Part shown: positions 25,016 to 35,300 of the stretch, one piece after another
Layout of the letters: every line of letters begins with the position of its first letter
Numbering within the stretch: position 1 is the first letter of the stretch
Assembly: GCA_963809925.1 (NCBI GenBank)
Contig: CAWELH010000002.1
Span: forward strand, 1 to 64,000
Origin: DASQZK01 sp963809925
Lineage (GTDB): Bacteria > Bacteroidota > Bacteroidia > Bacteroidales > GCA-2748055
DNA length: 64,000 nucleotides
Direction of reading: 5' to 3'
Notes under the pieces: model-generated
Told to the model about the DNA's origin: nothing
The model's input: the letters and a program-made list of their open reading frames with translations, nothing else
The model's database searches: none
Made by a program: the position numbers and the translations under genes

Positions 25016-26290
25016 ATGAAAGTTCTAATATGCACAATCACGGCAACCGGGCACGTCAATCCTGGTATTCCGATTTCAAGGTGCCTTATGGAGCGTGGCC
25101 ACGAAGTCAGGTGGTACACAAGTCCTCGCTATCGTAATCTCATCGAATCTACCGGAGCACAGTACCTGCCACTTACCGAAGGCCCTGACCTTGATGAAAC
25201 CCGGGCCGATGAAATCAAGGAACGGAAAGACCTGCGTGGAATGGCTCAGATTAAATGGGATCTTAAAAATTTTGTAATCAATTCATCCGCAGCGTATGTG
25301 CGCGATCTGAGAAAGATCCTCACAACTTTTAAGGCTGATGTGATACTTTGCGACATGGCCATGTTGGCAGGACTGTTCGTCTCAGAACTGGGAGGTCCGC
25401 AATGTGTTACCTACAATCCTACACCCCTCGGCATCATAAGCCGGGATACGGGCCCGTTTGGAATGGGCCTTTTGCCAAGCAGTTCAGTGCCCGGACGGTT
25501 AAGGAACAAGTTTTTTAACTGGCTAATCTGGCAGGTTCTTCTACGCGACGTAAATAGCGAAATGAACAAAGTCAGATCACATCTCGGATTACCACCAGCA
25601 CAGGAAACATTTTTCGACATTATGGCACGCCGTTCAAAACTTTACCTGCAGTCGGGTACTCCCTCGTTTGAATATCACCGAAGCGATCTGCCTGACAATA
25701 TTCGCTTTATCGGGCCTTTGCTTACTGATCCACCGCCACAATTTGACCTCCCTGTTTGGTGGAATGATCTGAAATCAGGGAAACCGGTGATCCTGGTTAC
25801 ACAGGGCACCTTGTCGACAGAGCCTGACAGACTCTTATTGCCAACCATTCAGGCTCTTAAGCATGAAAATATGCTGGTCATTGTAACAACAAGGGTTGAG
25901 TCTGCCGCACTCTCCACGGAGAGACTCCCCGGGAATGTAAGGCTGGAAAAATACATTCCATATGCACAGCTTATGCCTCATGTGGATGTGATGGTAACCA
26001 ATGGTGGGTATGGAGGTACACTTATGGCGCTCTCGAATGGTGTACCTGTTGTGGGTTCGGGGAAAACCGAAGACAAAGCCGAAGTTTGCCAGAGGATCAG
26101 TTATTTTGGTGCGGGCATCAATCTGAAAAGTGACTCACCAAAACCGGAACGGATAAAAGATGCTGTCCTTAAGGTTCTTAAGGATAAAAAATATAAGAAA
26201 CAGGCACAGTGGTTTCAGAAGGATTTTGCAAACTACAATGCGCCAACCATGACGGCAGAACTTCTTGAAGAACTTACCGGAAAAACGTAA
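25016..26290 (+). CDS. Glycosyltransferase, UGT/MGT type (GT1)
   Basis: 424 residues in the two-domain GT-B fold. The N-terminal domain opens with MKVLICTITATGHVNPGIP, with the His (H13) that acts as base in GT1 enzymes, and 'RGHEVRWYTSPRYRNLIEST'. The C-terminal domain has VTQGTLSTEPDRLL, the NVRLEKYIPYAQLMPHVDV strand and the donor-binding motif TNGGYGGTLMALSNGVPVV. Such enzymes add a sugar from a nucleotide donor to a small hydrophobic acceptor (macrolide, flavonoid, sterol or carotenoid) in the cytoplasm. It is encoded alone, with no biosynthetic cluster, so it may be for detoxification. The acceptor is unknown. It starts at the ATG that fits the family, since earlier frames lack the GT1 start. 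Confidence 0.85.
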   Translation: MKVLICTITATGHVNPGIPISRCLMERGHEVRWYTSPRYRNLIESTGAQYLPLTEGPDLDETRADEIKERKDLRGMAQIKWDLKNFVINSSAAYVRDLRKILTTFKADVILCDMAMLAGLFVSELGGPQCVTYNPTPLGIISRDTGPFGMGLLPSSSVPGRLRNKFFNWLIWQVLLRDVNSEMNKVRSHLGLPPAQETFFDIMARRSKLYLQSGTPSFEYHRSDLPDNIRFIGPLLTDPPPQFDLPVWWNDLKSGKPVILVTQGTLSTEPDRLLLPTIQALKHENMLVIVTTRVESAALSTERLPGNVRLEKYIPYAQLMPHVDVMVTNGGYGGTLMALSNGVPVVGSGKTEDKAEVCQRISYFGAGINLKSDSPKPERIKDAVLKVLKDKKYKKQAQWFQKDFANYNAPTMTAELLEELTGKT

Positions 26291-26468
26291 TCAAGAAACA
26301 GGCAACGCACTGATAAGCAGAGTCGGGAACTTTGTTATACCTGATATAACCTTACTATTTACTGACCACAAGGCGATGTAACCTGGTGTTACAATAATTA
26401 TGCTCATATACGGAGAAGTTGTTTAAATTTGTATTATCAAAATTTTCTTCATTGCAAAATCCGGTTCA

Positions 26469-27291
26469 ATGAAAACAAAAATACTCCTGCTGCTTACCTT
26501 CTTAGCAGCATGTATTGTAACGTATGGTCAGTCCACGGAGTACAGGACAAAGATGAACGTAGAATACTACGACGATGCCGTAAGTCTGAAAGATGCGTAC
26601 ATCGCTCAGCAATGCGTACTTGACATTTACTATCCTGTCAATGTAAAAAATTTTGCCACTATTGTCTGGTTCCATGGCGGAGGACTCACAGGTGGAGAGA
26701 AAGAGCTCCCCGCTGCCCTGAAAGAAAAAGGCGTATGTGTGATCGGAGTAAGTTACCGCTTATACCCAAAAGTGAAAGCGCCGGTTTATATCGAGGATGC
26801 CGCAGCTGCTGTAAGCTGGGTGTTTAAAAATATTGAGCGCTTTGGTGGCGATCCATCGTCCATATTTGTTTCCGGTCACTCTGCCGGCGGCTACCTGACC
26901 CTGATGATCGGATTAGACAAATCGTGGCTGGGTAATTTTGGTATCGACGCTGACAAGAATTGCGGGGCTCATCCCTTTCAGTGGACACACCATCACTCAT
27001 TTTACCGTGAGAAAAGAGCGTGGCATACCCGAAACCAGACCAATTGTCGACAGCCTGGCACCACTATACCATGTCCGGCCTGATGCTCCTCCCCTATTAC
27101 TAATTACCGGTGACAGGGAACTGGAGATGCTCGGAAGATATGAGGAAAATGCCTACCTGATGCGGATGATGAAAGTTTGTGGCCATACCCATACAAAATT
27201 ATACGAATTAGATGGCTACGGGCATGGCATGACAGAACCCGCGTTCCCGTTGCTTTTGCTTGAAGTTCAAAGAATTATGAATGATAAATAA
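26469..27291 (+). pseudogene. Secreted alpha/beta-hydrolase (esterase/lipase) with one frameshift
   Basis: From 26469 the frame encodes a signal peptide (MKTKILLLLTFLAACIVTYGQ), the oxyanion motif WFHGGGLTGGEK, the nucleophile elbow VSGHSAGGYLTL and then, after GIDADKN near 26955, runs into nonsense. A second frame takes up at once with IAGLIPFSGHTITHF, TRPIVDSLAPLYHV, the acid ITGDRELEMLG and the His of GYGHGMTEP, and ends at 27291. One extra A in AAGAATTGC near 26960 is enough to explain it. All catalytic residues (Ser, Asp, His) are retained, so either this is a very young pseudogene or a sequencing error. The family is the hormone-sensitive-lipase/BD-FAE-like esterases that act on short esters. 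Confidence 0.8.
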
Positions 27292-27298
27292 ACCCTGA

Positions 27299-27811
27299 AT
27301 GGCGTTGCAATACCAGTTCCACATGAGAAAGACAAACCAGGAAATTACCGAAAAGAAAGTTCTTGATGAAATACTTACTCAATCAAGGATTTGCAGAATT
27401 GCCATGATAGATCATGGCCTGCCCTATTTGCTTCCATTTAATTATGGATATCAATCCAATTGCATCTACATTCACACCGCTACTGTGGGCAAAAAATTGG
27501 ATATTCTTCGGAATAACCCGATTGTATGTTTTGAAATCGAATTGACGGCTGAAGTAATTAGCGATGAAACTGCTTGCAAATGGGCAACCCGTTACCGATC
27601 AGTCATCGGCAATGGTCATATTGACATCATTAGCGACTTCGATCAAAAAATTTTAGGCCTCGAGATCATCATGAAGCATAACGGCGCTCCCCCACCCTAT
27701 GTTTTTGAATCCGGGCATATTGATTCGTTGGTCATCCTGAAACTGAATATCGATACAATCACTGGCAAACAATCCAGTAATTGGGATAAAATTACAGAAC
27801 GACAAAATTGA
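27299..27811 (+). CDS. Pyridoxamine 5'-phosphate oxidase-like flavin protein (NimA-type)
   Basis: 170 residues. The start may be the second Met (27323, MRKTNQEI), as in related proteins. A split-barrel domain is shown by QSRICRIAMIDHGLPYLLPFNYGY, the IYIHTATVGKKLDIL strand-helix and ICFEIE-type strand (NPIVCFEIEL), then a C-terminal RYRSVIGNGHIDI segment. The group includes FMN-dependent nitroimidazole reductases and heme-utilisation-like proteins. His and Cys positions (VCFE, ACKW) are those of NimA-like proteins. It begins 8 bases after the stop of the frameshifted esterase and is followed by an oxidoreductase gene on the same strand. Reaction unknown; small-molecule reduction is likely. 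Confidence 0.75.
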   Translation: MALQYQFHMRKTNQEITEKKVLDEILTQSRICRIAMIDHGLPYLLPFNYGYQSNCIYIHTATVGKKLDILRNNPIVCFEIELTAEVISDETACKWATRYRSVIGNGHIDIISDFDQKILGLEIIMKHNGAPPPYVFESGHIDSLVILKLNIDTITGKQSSNWDKITERQN

Positions 27812-27879
27812 AACCGTATTTTTAATACCGGAATTTTTAATATCTGAACCTGACACAAAAACCCCTGAATTCTAATAAA

Positions 27880-28848
27880 ATGAAGGCTGTTGTCTACGAA
27901 AATTATGGCCCCCCTGAAGTCCTGCATCTTATGGATGTAGAAACACCTGTCCCAAATGAGCATGAAATACTGATCAAAATTTATTCTTCCACCGTTAACC
28001 GGACAGACTGCGGATTTTTAAGGGCTAAGCCATTCATCGTCCGATTTTTCAGCGGCTTCCTCAAGCCGAAAAACAGGATACTTGGAAATGAGTTTTCAGG
28101 GATCGTTGAATCTACTGGGCGCAATGTAACCCTGTTTAAAAAGGGAGACCGTGTATTTGGCTATAACGGGACGACCTTCGGTGCACATGCCGGGTATATA
28201 GTTATGAATGAAGCCGGTACCATTTCACATATACCGCCCGGTTTTAGTTTCGATGAAGCTGCACCGTTAACAGAAGGTGCACATTACGCGCTGAGTAACA
28301 TCAAGGCAGCAGGCATCCGCAAGGGGCAGGATGTTTTAATCAACGGCACAACGGGGGCAATCGGTTCAGCTGCCGTTCAACTTGTAAAATATCTTGGAGC
28401 TGGCGTGACGGCTGTTTGCAATACAAAGAATATTGATCTAGTCAGATCACTGGGAGCTGATCATGTCATCGATTATTCAAAGTCGGACTTTACCAGAATC
28501 AATAAGCGTTTCGACGTAGTAATCGATGCTGTAGGGAAGAGCTCATTTGGAAAATGTAAACCACTGCTTAAGGAAGGCGGAATTTACTCATCCACTGATC
28601 TCGGATTTATGTCCCAGAATATTTTCCTATCAATGATCACACCTTTACTGGGGGGTAGGAAGGTGATCTTCCCTGTTCCCAGAATAAAAAAGGAAGATCT
28701 GATTTTTCTTGGTGGGCTGGCGGCATCTGGGGCATTCAAACCCGTAATCGATAGTTTCTTTCCAATGGAGGAGGTAGTTGAAGCGTTCCGTTATGTTGAA
28801 TCGGGACAAAAAACAGGAAATGTCATCCTCAGGATTTCAGATGAATAA
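27880..28848 (+). CDS. Zinc-free medium-chain dehydrogenase/quinone oxidoreductase-like
   Basis: 322 residues: a GroES-like N-terminal barrel (about 1-125, MKAVVYENYGPPEVLHLMDV, LGNEFSGIVESTGRNVTLFKKGDRV) and a Rossmann domain (about 126-270) with NGTTGAIGSAAVQLVKYLGA, whose glycine pattern binds NADPH. The zinc-binding Cys/His of alcohol dehydrogenases are not present; the two Cys (VNRTDCGF) match the quinone oxidoreductase branch. It would reduce quinones or enones with NADPH. It lies downstream of the PNPOx-like gene with a 68-base gap. Assignment to family firm; substrate unknown. Confidence 0.88.
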   Translation: MKAVVYENYGPPEVLHLMDVETPVPNEHEILIKIYSSTVNRTDCGFLRAKPFIVRFFSGFLKPKNRILGNEFSGIVESTGRNVTLFKKGDRVFGYNGTTFGAHAGYIVMNEAGTISHIPPGFSFDEAAPLTEGAHYALSNIKAAGIRKGQDVLINGTTGAIGSAAVQLVKYLGAGVTAVCNTKNIDLVRSLGADHVIDYSKSDFTRINKRFDVVIDAVGKSSFGKCKPLLKEGGIYSSTDLGFMSQNIFLSMITPLLGGRKVIFPVPRIKKEDLIFLGGLAASGAFKPVIDSFFPMEEVVEAFRYVESGQKTGNVILRISDE

Positions 28849-28864
28849 TCTGGCAGGACCATAC

Positions 28865-29412
28865 CTACTGCCGGCCATACCTTAAGACCACGACACCGGA
28901 TCTAAAGCTATCTTTCTCCATAAGTTTCAGGTTGTTACTTTTATCAGCGTATTCAAACAGCCTTCTCTCCTCCCCCCATGTCAATGGCTGAACAAGTATC
29001 AGGAATTCGTCGATCAATCCGTGCTGCATCAGTGCCTTACATATGCTGATCCCGCCAACGGAAATGTTCTTCCCCGCTTTCTGCTTTAGATTCTTCACCG
29101 TCTCAATAACATCGTCTCTACTTATCACGGTATTCTGCCATCCGTTTTTTCTAACCTACGAGAAAATACAATCTTCCGCAACGGATTGAATTTATCTGCG
29201 AATTTTATCATGCTTTGCGTGGCATGCGGGTCTTTGCGAACATTCGGCCAGTAACTTTCCATAAGCTGGTAGGTAAGCCTTCAAAATAACTCAAGATCCG
29301 TCTTGTCATACTGAGCAGTTGCGAAATCGTGCAATTCATCATCTGCAATTGCCACTCTGTGATCTGTACATCCGTCGAGGGACATGTTCATCAGCATAAT
29401 GAGTTTTTGCAT
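28865..29412 (-). pseudogene. Dihydrofolate reductase-family (RibD-C) pseudogene
   Basis: On the minus strand the ATG at 29412 starts MQKLIMLMNMSLDG, then ATAQYDKTDLELF followed by an in-frame TGA and RLTYQLMESYWPNVRK, continuing to ADKFNPLRKIVFSR. A one-base loss in a run of A near 29148 then shifts the frame; the rest, NGWQNTVISRDDVIETVKN, GKNISVGGISICKALMQHG, LIDEFLILVQPL, runs to the stop at 28865. Together it is the full length of the DHFR/RibD C-terminal family (about 180 residues), reductases using NADPH. The nonsense change plus the frameshift show decay. The last 87 residues alone form an open frame with no start of their own worth trusting. Confidence 0.82.
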
Positions 29413-29802
29413 GGAAAGTTTTTTTTTCGGAGACGTCCCTTATCCTGAAAAGTTCAAGGACAGACCGTCACTAATCTGTCTCACCGGCTGAAAATACGTC
29501 CATTACCACAATCTATCCGGTATTTCCCTTTTCCACAATTAAAGACACAAGAGATCGAATACGAATACCGTGCGTCCTTTATGAACCAGTCTGAAAATTA
29601 ATTGCAATTCATGGTTTGATGAATTACAGGAAATTAAGGTCTGAAATGACTATTTTTTACTTTCAAAATAGCAGATTCAGCTATAAAGACGTAATTATCA
29701 ACTAGAAAAAAGAATTTTTTCGCTGGCTGAATGGCAAAATTTACCGATATTTATACACTGAACCTCCCTGAGGGAAATTTTTTATCTTAAAACTGCATCA
29801 CA
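29413..29802. other. Intergenic region, nothing recognised
   Basis: No frame with family features. The 3' part should carry the promoter of the acetate channel gene; a TAnnTTTG match was not found. Confidence 0.45.
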
Positions 29803-30393
29803 ATGGAAGCATCAACAATGACCATCAGAGACCAGTCTGCGAACCCTGGTCCTCTTGGACTCCTTGCCTTTGGTATGACCACCGTTTTGTTGAACCTGCA
29901 TAATGCCGGTTTTTATGAAATGAATTCGATGATCCTGGCCATGGGACTTTTCTATGGCGGGATGGCACAGATTGTGGCCGGCATACTGGAAGCCAAAAAA
30001 GGAAACACCTTTGGTCTGACAGCCTTTGTTTCATACGGTTTTTTCTGGCTTACACTGGTAACCCTGATATTGTTACCAAAAAGGGATCTCGTCGCTGCAA
30101 CATCAGCGGGGGGTATGATTGCCTATCTGATCATGTGGGGTGTTTTTACGGGATTGTTGTTCTTTGGTACGCTGAAGATCAACAGGGCGTTGCAGGTGGT
30201 TTTCGTTACATTGACAGTTCTGTTTTTCCTGCTGGCCCTTGGTGATGCCACAGAAAATGCGGGCATCAGGACATTTACCGGTTATGAAGGTATTGTCTGC
30301 GGAGGTTCTGCCATATATGCCGGTGTGGGTACACTTCTGAATGAGATGTTCGGACGAGTGGTGCTGCCATTAGGACCTGTAGCGAAAAAATAA
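29803..30393 (+). CDS. satP: Acetate/succinate channel of the GPR1/FUN34/YaaH (SatP) family
   Basis: 196 residues with six membrane helices (about 15-35, 45-62, 70-90, 100-120, 127-143, 155-175). The family signature [19 protein letters not shown] at residues about 14-32 (usually N-P-A-P-L-G-L-x-x-F-x-x-T-T) begins the first helix. The pore carries acetate and other short-chain acids with protons or by diffusion through a hexamer. It stands alone between a pseudogene and a helicase; the likely role is acetate uptake or release during fermentation or respiration. The start at 29803 is the first Met; a second at 29818 (MTIRDQSA) would be just as good. Confidence 0.9.
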   Translation: MEASTMTIRDQSANPGPLGLLAFGMTTVLLNLHNAGFYEMNSMILAMGLFYGGMAQIVAGILEAKKGNTFGLTAFVSYGFFWLTLVTLILLPKRDLVAATSAGGMIAYLIMWGVFTGLLFFGTLKINRALQVVFVTLTVLFFLLALGDATENAGIRTFTGYEGIVCGGSAIYAGVGTLLNEMFGRVVLPLGPVAKK

Positions 30394-30673
30394 TAAATGG
30401 AAACATAGTCTCAATCCAGCAGTGGATCAGGGAAAATCAGCCGTTTTTTTCCTTTCGGAGCACGAACTGTTGCCGGTTGTGGTTGGAAAGGTATGCGTCC
30501 CTCCTAAGCTCATCGCAAAATCTTTCATTCCGGAGTGTATAGTACTAGTACATCTCATCTTTTACATTTTATTCCCTGCTTCTCATATAAAAGCTTACCT
30601 TTGTTCATTTTTTACACATCGCCTATTGCAGGCAATCCTGATCGAAAGATTAAGAGAATAACAACACAAAATT

Positions 30674-31930
30674 ATGCGATTTGAAGAACTGAATATTATT
30701 GAACCCATCCTGAAGGCCCTGAGAGATGAAAATTATACCGAACCCACACCCATACAGGAACGGGCCATTCCACTCCTGCTTGACAAAAATGATGTACTGG
30801 GCAGCGCCCAAACCGGAACAGGGAAAACGGCGGCCTTTGCTATTCCTATCCTTCAGCACTTGTTCAATGAACAACGGAACGGCCACAGTCACCAACAGAT
30901 AAAGGCCCTTGTAATTACCCCCACACGTGAACTTGCCATTCAGATCAGTGAAAGCTTTACGACCTATGGTAAATATACCGGAATAAGAAATACCGTAATT
31001 TTCGGTGGTGTTAACCAGCGTCCGCAAACGGATGCCCTAAGACGGGGCGTTGATGTTCTTGTGGCTACGCCCGGCCGGTTGCTCGACCTGATGGACCAGG
31101 GTTTTGTCAAGCTGAAAGACATTGAATATTTCGTACTGGATGAAGCCGACAGGATGCTTGACATGGGTTTCATCAATGATATCCGAAAGATTATCGCCAA
31201 ATTACCCTCCAGGCGCCAATCCCTGTTTTTTTCTGCTACGATGCCTGACAATATTGTAGAGCTTTCAAGGAAAATTCTCCAAAATCCCAGGAAGGTTGAT
31301 GTCAGCCCTGTGTCCTCCGCCGCTGAAACCATTCAACAGTACCTTTACTATACGAATAAATCAACCAAAAAAGATCTCTTACTACATATTCTTGAGGATC
31401 CTGGCATTGATCAGGTATTGCTCTTCTCCAGGACCAAACATGGCGCTGACAAAATTGCCAGGGAACTGAAAAAGCGGAAGATAAGGACAGAAGCCATCCA
31501 TGGAGATAAGGCCCAGAATCAGCGGCAAAAATCGTTATCACAGTTTAAAGCCGGCGAAATCAGGGTACTTGTGGCCACCGACATTGCTGCGAGGGGCATT
31601 GATATCGATAAATTAAAATATGTGATCAATTATGATATCCCGAATATTGCAGAAACCTATGTCCACCGGATTGGCAGGTCGGGCAGAGCCGGAGAGGAAG
31701 GCATCGCCATTTCGATCTGCGAGCCGGACGAGAATGTGTATTTAAGGGAAATTGAAAAGCTCATCAACCGGAAGATTGAACTCATCCGGGACAATCCTTT
31801 CCCCCAGACGGATAAACCCATGACAAGTCAAGAAAAGAAGGTGTTTGAAAAAGAGAAACAAAAAAGGAAACAAGAATTCTTTGCTTCACGGAACAAACTA
31901 GAAAAGAGATCTCATTCACTAAGGCACTGA
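30674..31930 (+). CDS. rhlE: DEAD-box RNA helicase, RhlE-like
   Basis: 418 residues. Motifs in order: Q motif EPTPIQERAIPLL, Walker A SAQTGTGKTAAF, PTRELAIQI, DEAD box VLDEADRMLDMGF, SATMP, then in the second RecA domain LLFSRTKHGADKIA, ARGIDIDKLKYVINYD and HRIGRSGRAG. A short basic, Lys-rich tail follows (about 385-418). ATP-dependent RNA unwinding in ribosome assembly or cold adaptation and RNA decay. The length fits the RhlE subgroup in Bacteroidota. Monocistronic by spacing. Confidence 0.95.
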   Translation: MRFEELNIIEPILKALRDENYTEPTPIQERAIPLLLDKNDVLGSAQTGTGKTAAFAIPILQHLFNEQRNGHSHQQIKALVITPTRELAIQISESFTTYGKYTGIRNTVIFGGVNQRPQTDALRRGVDVLVATPGRLLDLMDQGFVKLKDIEYFVLDEADRMLDMGFINDIRKIIAKLPSRRQSLFFSATMPDNIVELSRKILQNPRKVDVSPVSSAAETIQQYLYYTNKSTKKDLLLHILEDPGIDQVLLFSRTKHGADKIARELKKRKIRTEAIHGDKAQNQRQKSLSQFKAGEIRVLVATDIAARGIDIDKLKYVINYDIPNIAETYVHRIGRSGRAGEEGIAISICEPDENVYLREIEKLINRKIELIRDNPFPQTDKPMTSQEKKVFEKEKQKRKQEFFASRNKLEKRSHSLRH

Positions 31931-32383
31931 TGCAGAAGGACTGAAGACGACCGGTTCATTTAGACAGTTTTGCAGGTACACCTTCCGGCAGCACATTTAT
32001 CGGGAATTCCAGTATTCTGTTATTTCGCGGAATGTTGATTTCTATTTGCACCAAATATAAAATCTTCACTGCAATCCGTTTTGCTTTTTATCCAAAACCG
32101 GCATTACCACTTAGATCATCAGAACTAAAGTAAGCAGTCTGACTTCATTCAGTTATACTGGCTGAATAATGCACGTTTAAATGTCAGATTTAGCGGGTCA
32201 AAAATTCAGAAAATTTTCATCAAATGTCACTTTATGAAACATAAACCAGCCAAAAAGCCGGACGAACAGGTTTATGAGCGATCTTTAAATACTATTAATA
32301 ATCAATTAATTACATGAAGAGTTGTGAACAATCGCCTTAAGGGCTTGGTTAAGATTGAACATCATTTACCAAGGCCTTACGTT
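31931..32383. other. Intergenic region; possible minus-strand remnant
   Basis: On the minus strand about 32090-31959 a frame of roughly 45 codons ends with QIEINIPRNNRILEFP and then VLPEGVPAKLSK before a stop. It reads like the tail of a beta-sandwich protein but has no start and may be chance. The region 32160-32383 upstream of the giant T9SS gene is AT-rich and probably regulatory. Confidence 0.3.
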
Positions 32384-35300
32384 ATGAAAAAAATTATCAT
32401 TGCTCTCACAATTACCACTCTGTTTCTTTCTTCGTCTATTGCACAACAATCCGGAGATCCGTTTAACTGGACCGAACCCATTGTAATTCCCAACAGCATT
32501 TATGTATTATGGAGCGGAGGAGCGTACTCTGATTCGCTTAAATCCATGCTGGACGTTTATTTTAGTGCCACTGGCGGCCATACGATACATACTCTCAGGG
32601 AAGATTCCCTTGATCTTCCTGTCGGAGGAAATCATAAGCTGGACCTTGCTGTTGCCGATCTCGATAATAACGGTACCGATGAACTGATCGCTACATGGGA
32701 AGGCAAAGATTCCTCCCTCATGGCTTATATTATCGCACCAAATTTAAAAATGAAAATTCCGGTTGAAGGAAAACTGATCCAGGGTTTTGGAGAACAACAC
32801 CAGAATTTTGTTGTGCCTGGTGATTACGATGGGGACCATCAGGATGAATTTGTTATCGCCTTCATTGATGAGAATAAAAAAATTAATCTTATGCTTTATG
32901 ATACGGATGGCACGGTAAATCCAGAATTGAAATCCGCTGTCCATGACGAAGATTTGTCAGGCAACCCATTGTCATCCACCAGGTTTCAAATTATCTCCGG
33001 AGATTTCAATAATGACGGAGATGATGAAATTGCTGTTTTGAGTTACGATGAAGACAATGACCCGACCTTTGAGCGGGGATTGTATGTAAAAATATATGAT
33101 GTTGTGGGAGGCGTTATCACACCAAAAGTGAAAAATGTTGTCATACCGGAGACCGTCCTTACGAATTCTTCAGAGGTACAATTAAATGAAATCGCTATTG
33201 CGGCTTCTGCAGTTCCGGGTTACGGGAATCAGCAGGATTTAATAGCCATAGCGGTGACCAGCCTTCATAGTGATAACCCGAATGTTAAGGATACATATCT
33301 GCAGCTCGTAAAAACCGGATCTGGATTGAACAGCCTGATTTTCGATGAAAACAAACAGCAATCAAAACATTATAATTCCAACTACATCCCTTCTGTATCG
33401 CTGGTTGCCGGAGATATCGATGGTGACGGAGCTTCCGAACTCATCTTTGCAAGGTCAGGCGTCTTCGACATTTACCTTACCGACACAGACTTAAATCTGA
33501 CCAAAGAGAACGGCGGAAATGTCCAGACCAGCAATAATGGTGAAGATCTCCATGAAAGTTATGACTTCATCCAAATGTGCAACATGGATGATATGCCAGG
33601 CGAAGAACTGGTTGTCCTTAAAAATCTATACAATAAAGATATTGAAAATCCCTATCCACAAGGCTTTTCGATAAGTGTATTTGGCGACACCACCGAAACC
33701 CTCAATAGTTTCGGTTTAAAATCGTCAGCAAAAGAGTTGAATGAGATTTCCAATAAATGGCCAATACGAACCTATGCCCTTGCAGTTGGAGATTTTGGAA
33801 ATTCGAAAGTGACGATACAGGCACCTCGTTATTCCCACCGGACCGCAATCAGTCAGCCCATCGTAGTGCTGAACGCCCCGCCGGTACATTTTGACGTTTT
33901 CGGCAATGATATCTACGACATCAACACCTGTTATACGAATGCCTCATGTGATTTCATCTCAACCTATAGCAAGACAGTTTCCAGCACTTCGGAACTGACC
34001 ACTGAGATCAAGGGTTCCTGGGATGCCTCGGGTGGCGTTGCAAGGGAGGGGTCCATCGGTGTGGGTGCTGAGGTATCCGCAGAGCCTTTTGGTGTTGGGG
34101 CTTCTGTTTCAACCACTTACTCGGAAAATTTTGAGTATCATCTTCTTTTAAATTACGGAGAGTTTTTTGAAAACACGAATACAAACATCGACAAGCAGAC
34201 AATAACGCTTCAAGTATCGGCAATCGAAGATGATCAGATATTTTCCTCGATCACCGATTATGATATCTGGGAATACCCTTACTTTATCGGGAACAGTAAT
34301 GAGGAGTCAGGGGTCATCGTAACGGCTAAGCCTACAAAATCAGAAGCAAGGTGGTTTCCGAGCAAGAGTGTGAGCGGATATTCCTACCAGCCAATTCATG
34401 AACCGGGAAATATTCTCTCCTATTTTAAATATGACAGTATAAACAAAAATCCAACCATTTTTCAGGAGATTCAGCCTCTGAGCGCTATTTCAACTCCTTC
34501 CGTTACGCTGAGTGCCAATTCATCATTACACTGGGAACTGACAAAAAACAACTTCAGTTCGAATAATGCCTATGAGGGAATAAGGTTTGGCCTTGATGCG
34601 GGAGCCATGGGATTTGGCTTTAAAGCGGCATACAATCAAAGTGACTCACATATCCATAACTATACCACCTCCATCTCAGATGAGTTAAAATTAACGGTGG
34701 ATATAGGAGGCATTGACCGGTCGATTGGTCCGACTGAATACAGAATTACACCCTACGCATATTGGTCAAAGCAGGGTGCATTGGTTATCGACTACAGTGT
34801 AGAGCCGGAAGTTGATCTTCAGGGAGGATCCACCTGGTGGCAGGAAATGTACGGCAATCATTCCGATCCGACCATGATCCTCCCCTGGCGGTTGGATCCT
34901 GAAAAGGGTTTTGCCATCACCAGTGAATCCAAACGACAGCAAACGAGAGATATTGTATTGAGTCCGACCTACCTTTCGCCAGGAGATACGGCAGTCATTA
35001 CTGCCAACATCAGAAATTTCAGCCTTCTCAATACCCCTACCCCGGTCAAAGCGAAGTTTTATTATGGAGATCCGTCAACGGATGGTGTGCTGATTTCTGA
35101 TGTAAACGGGAACTCTGAATTTATGACCAATGGTATCGTGCCCTCCAGAGGTGTAAAGTCTATCAGTTTAGTATGGGTCATGCCGTTAGACCTGACCCAT
35201 TCCCGTCTGTATATGGTCCTTGATCCGGATAACAGCATCGAAGAAGTACATGAAAACAACAATGTCGGCTGGATCTCACTCCAGGGCGGTGATGAAACCG

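Noticed and set aside
32294..32312. A 15-base identity ATAATCAATTAATTA with 62476-62490
   Set aside because: Very AT-rich and upstream of unrelated genes; chance is the simplest explanation.
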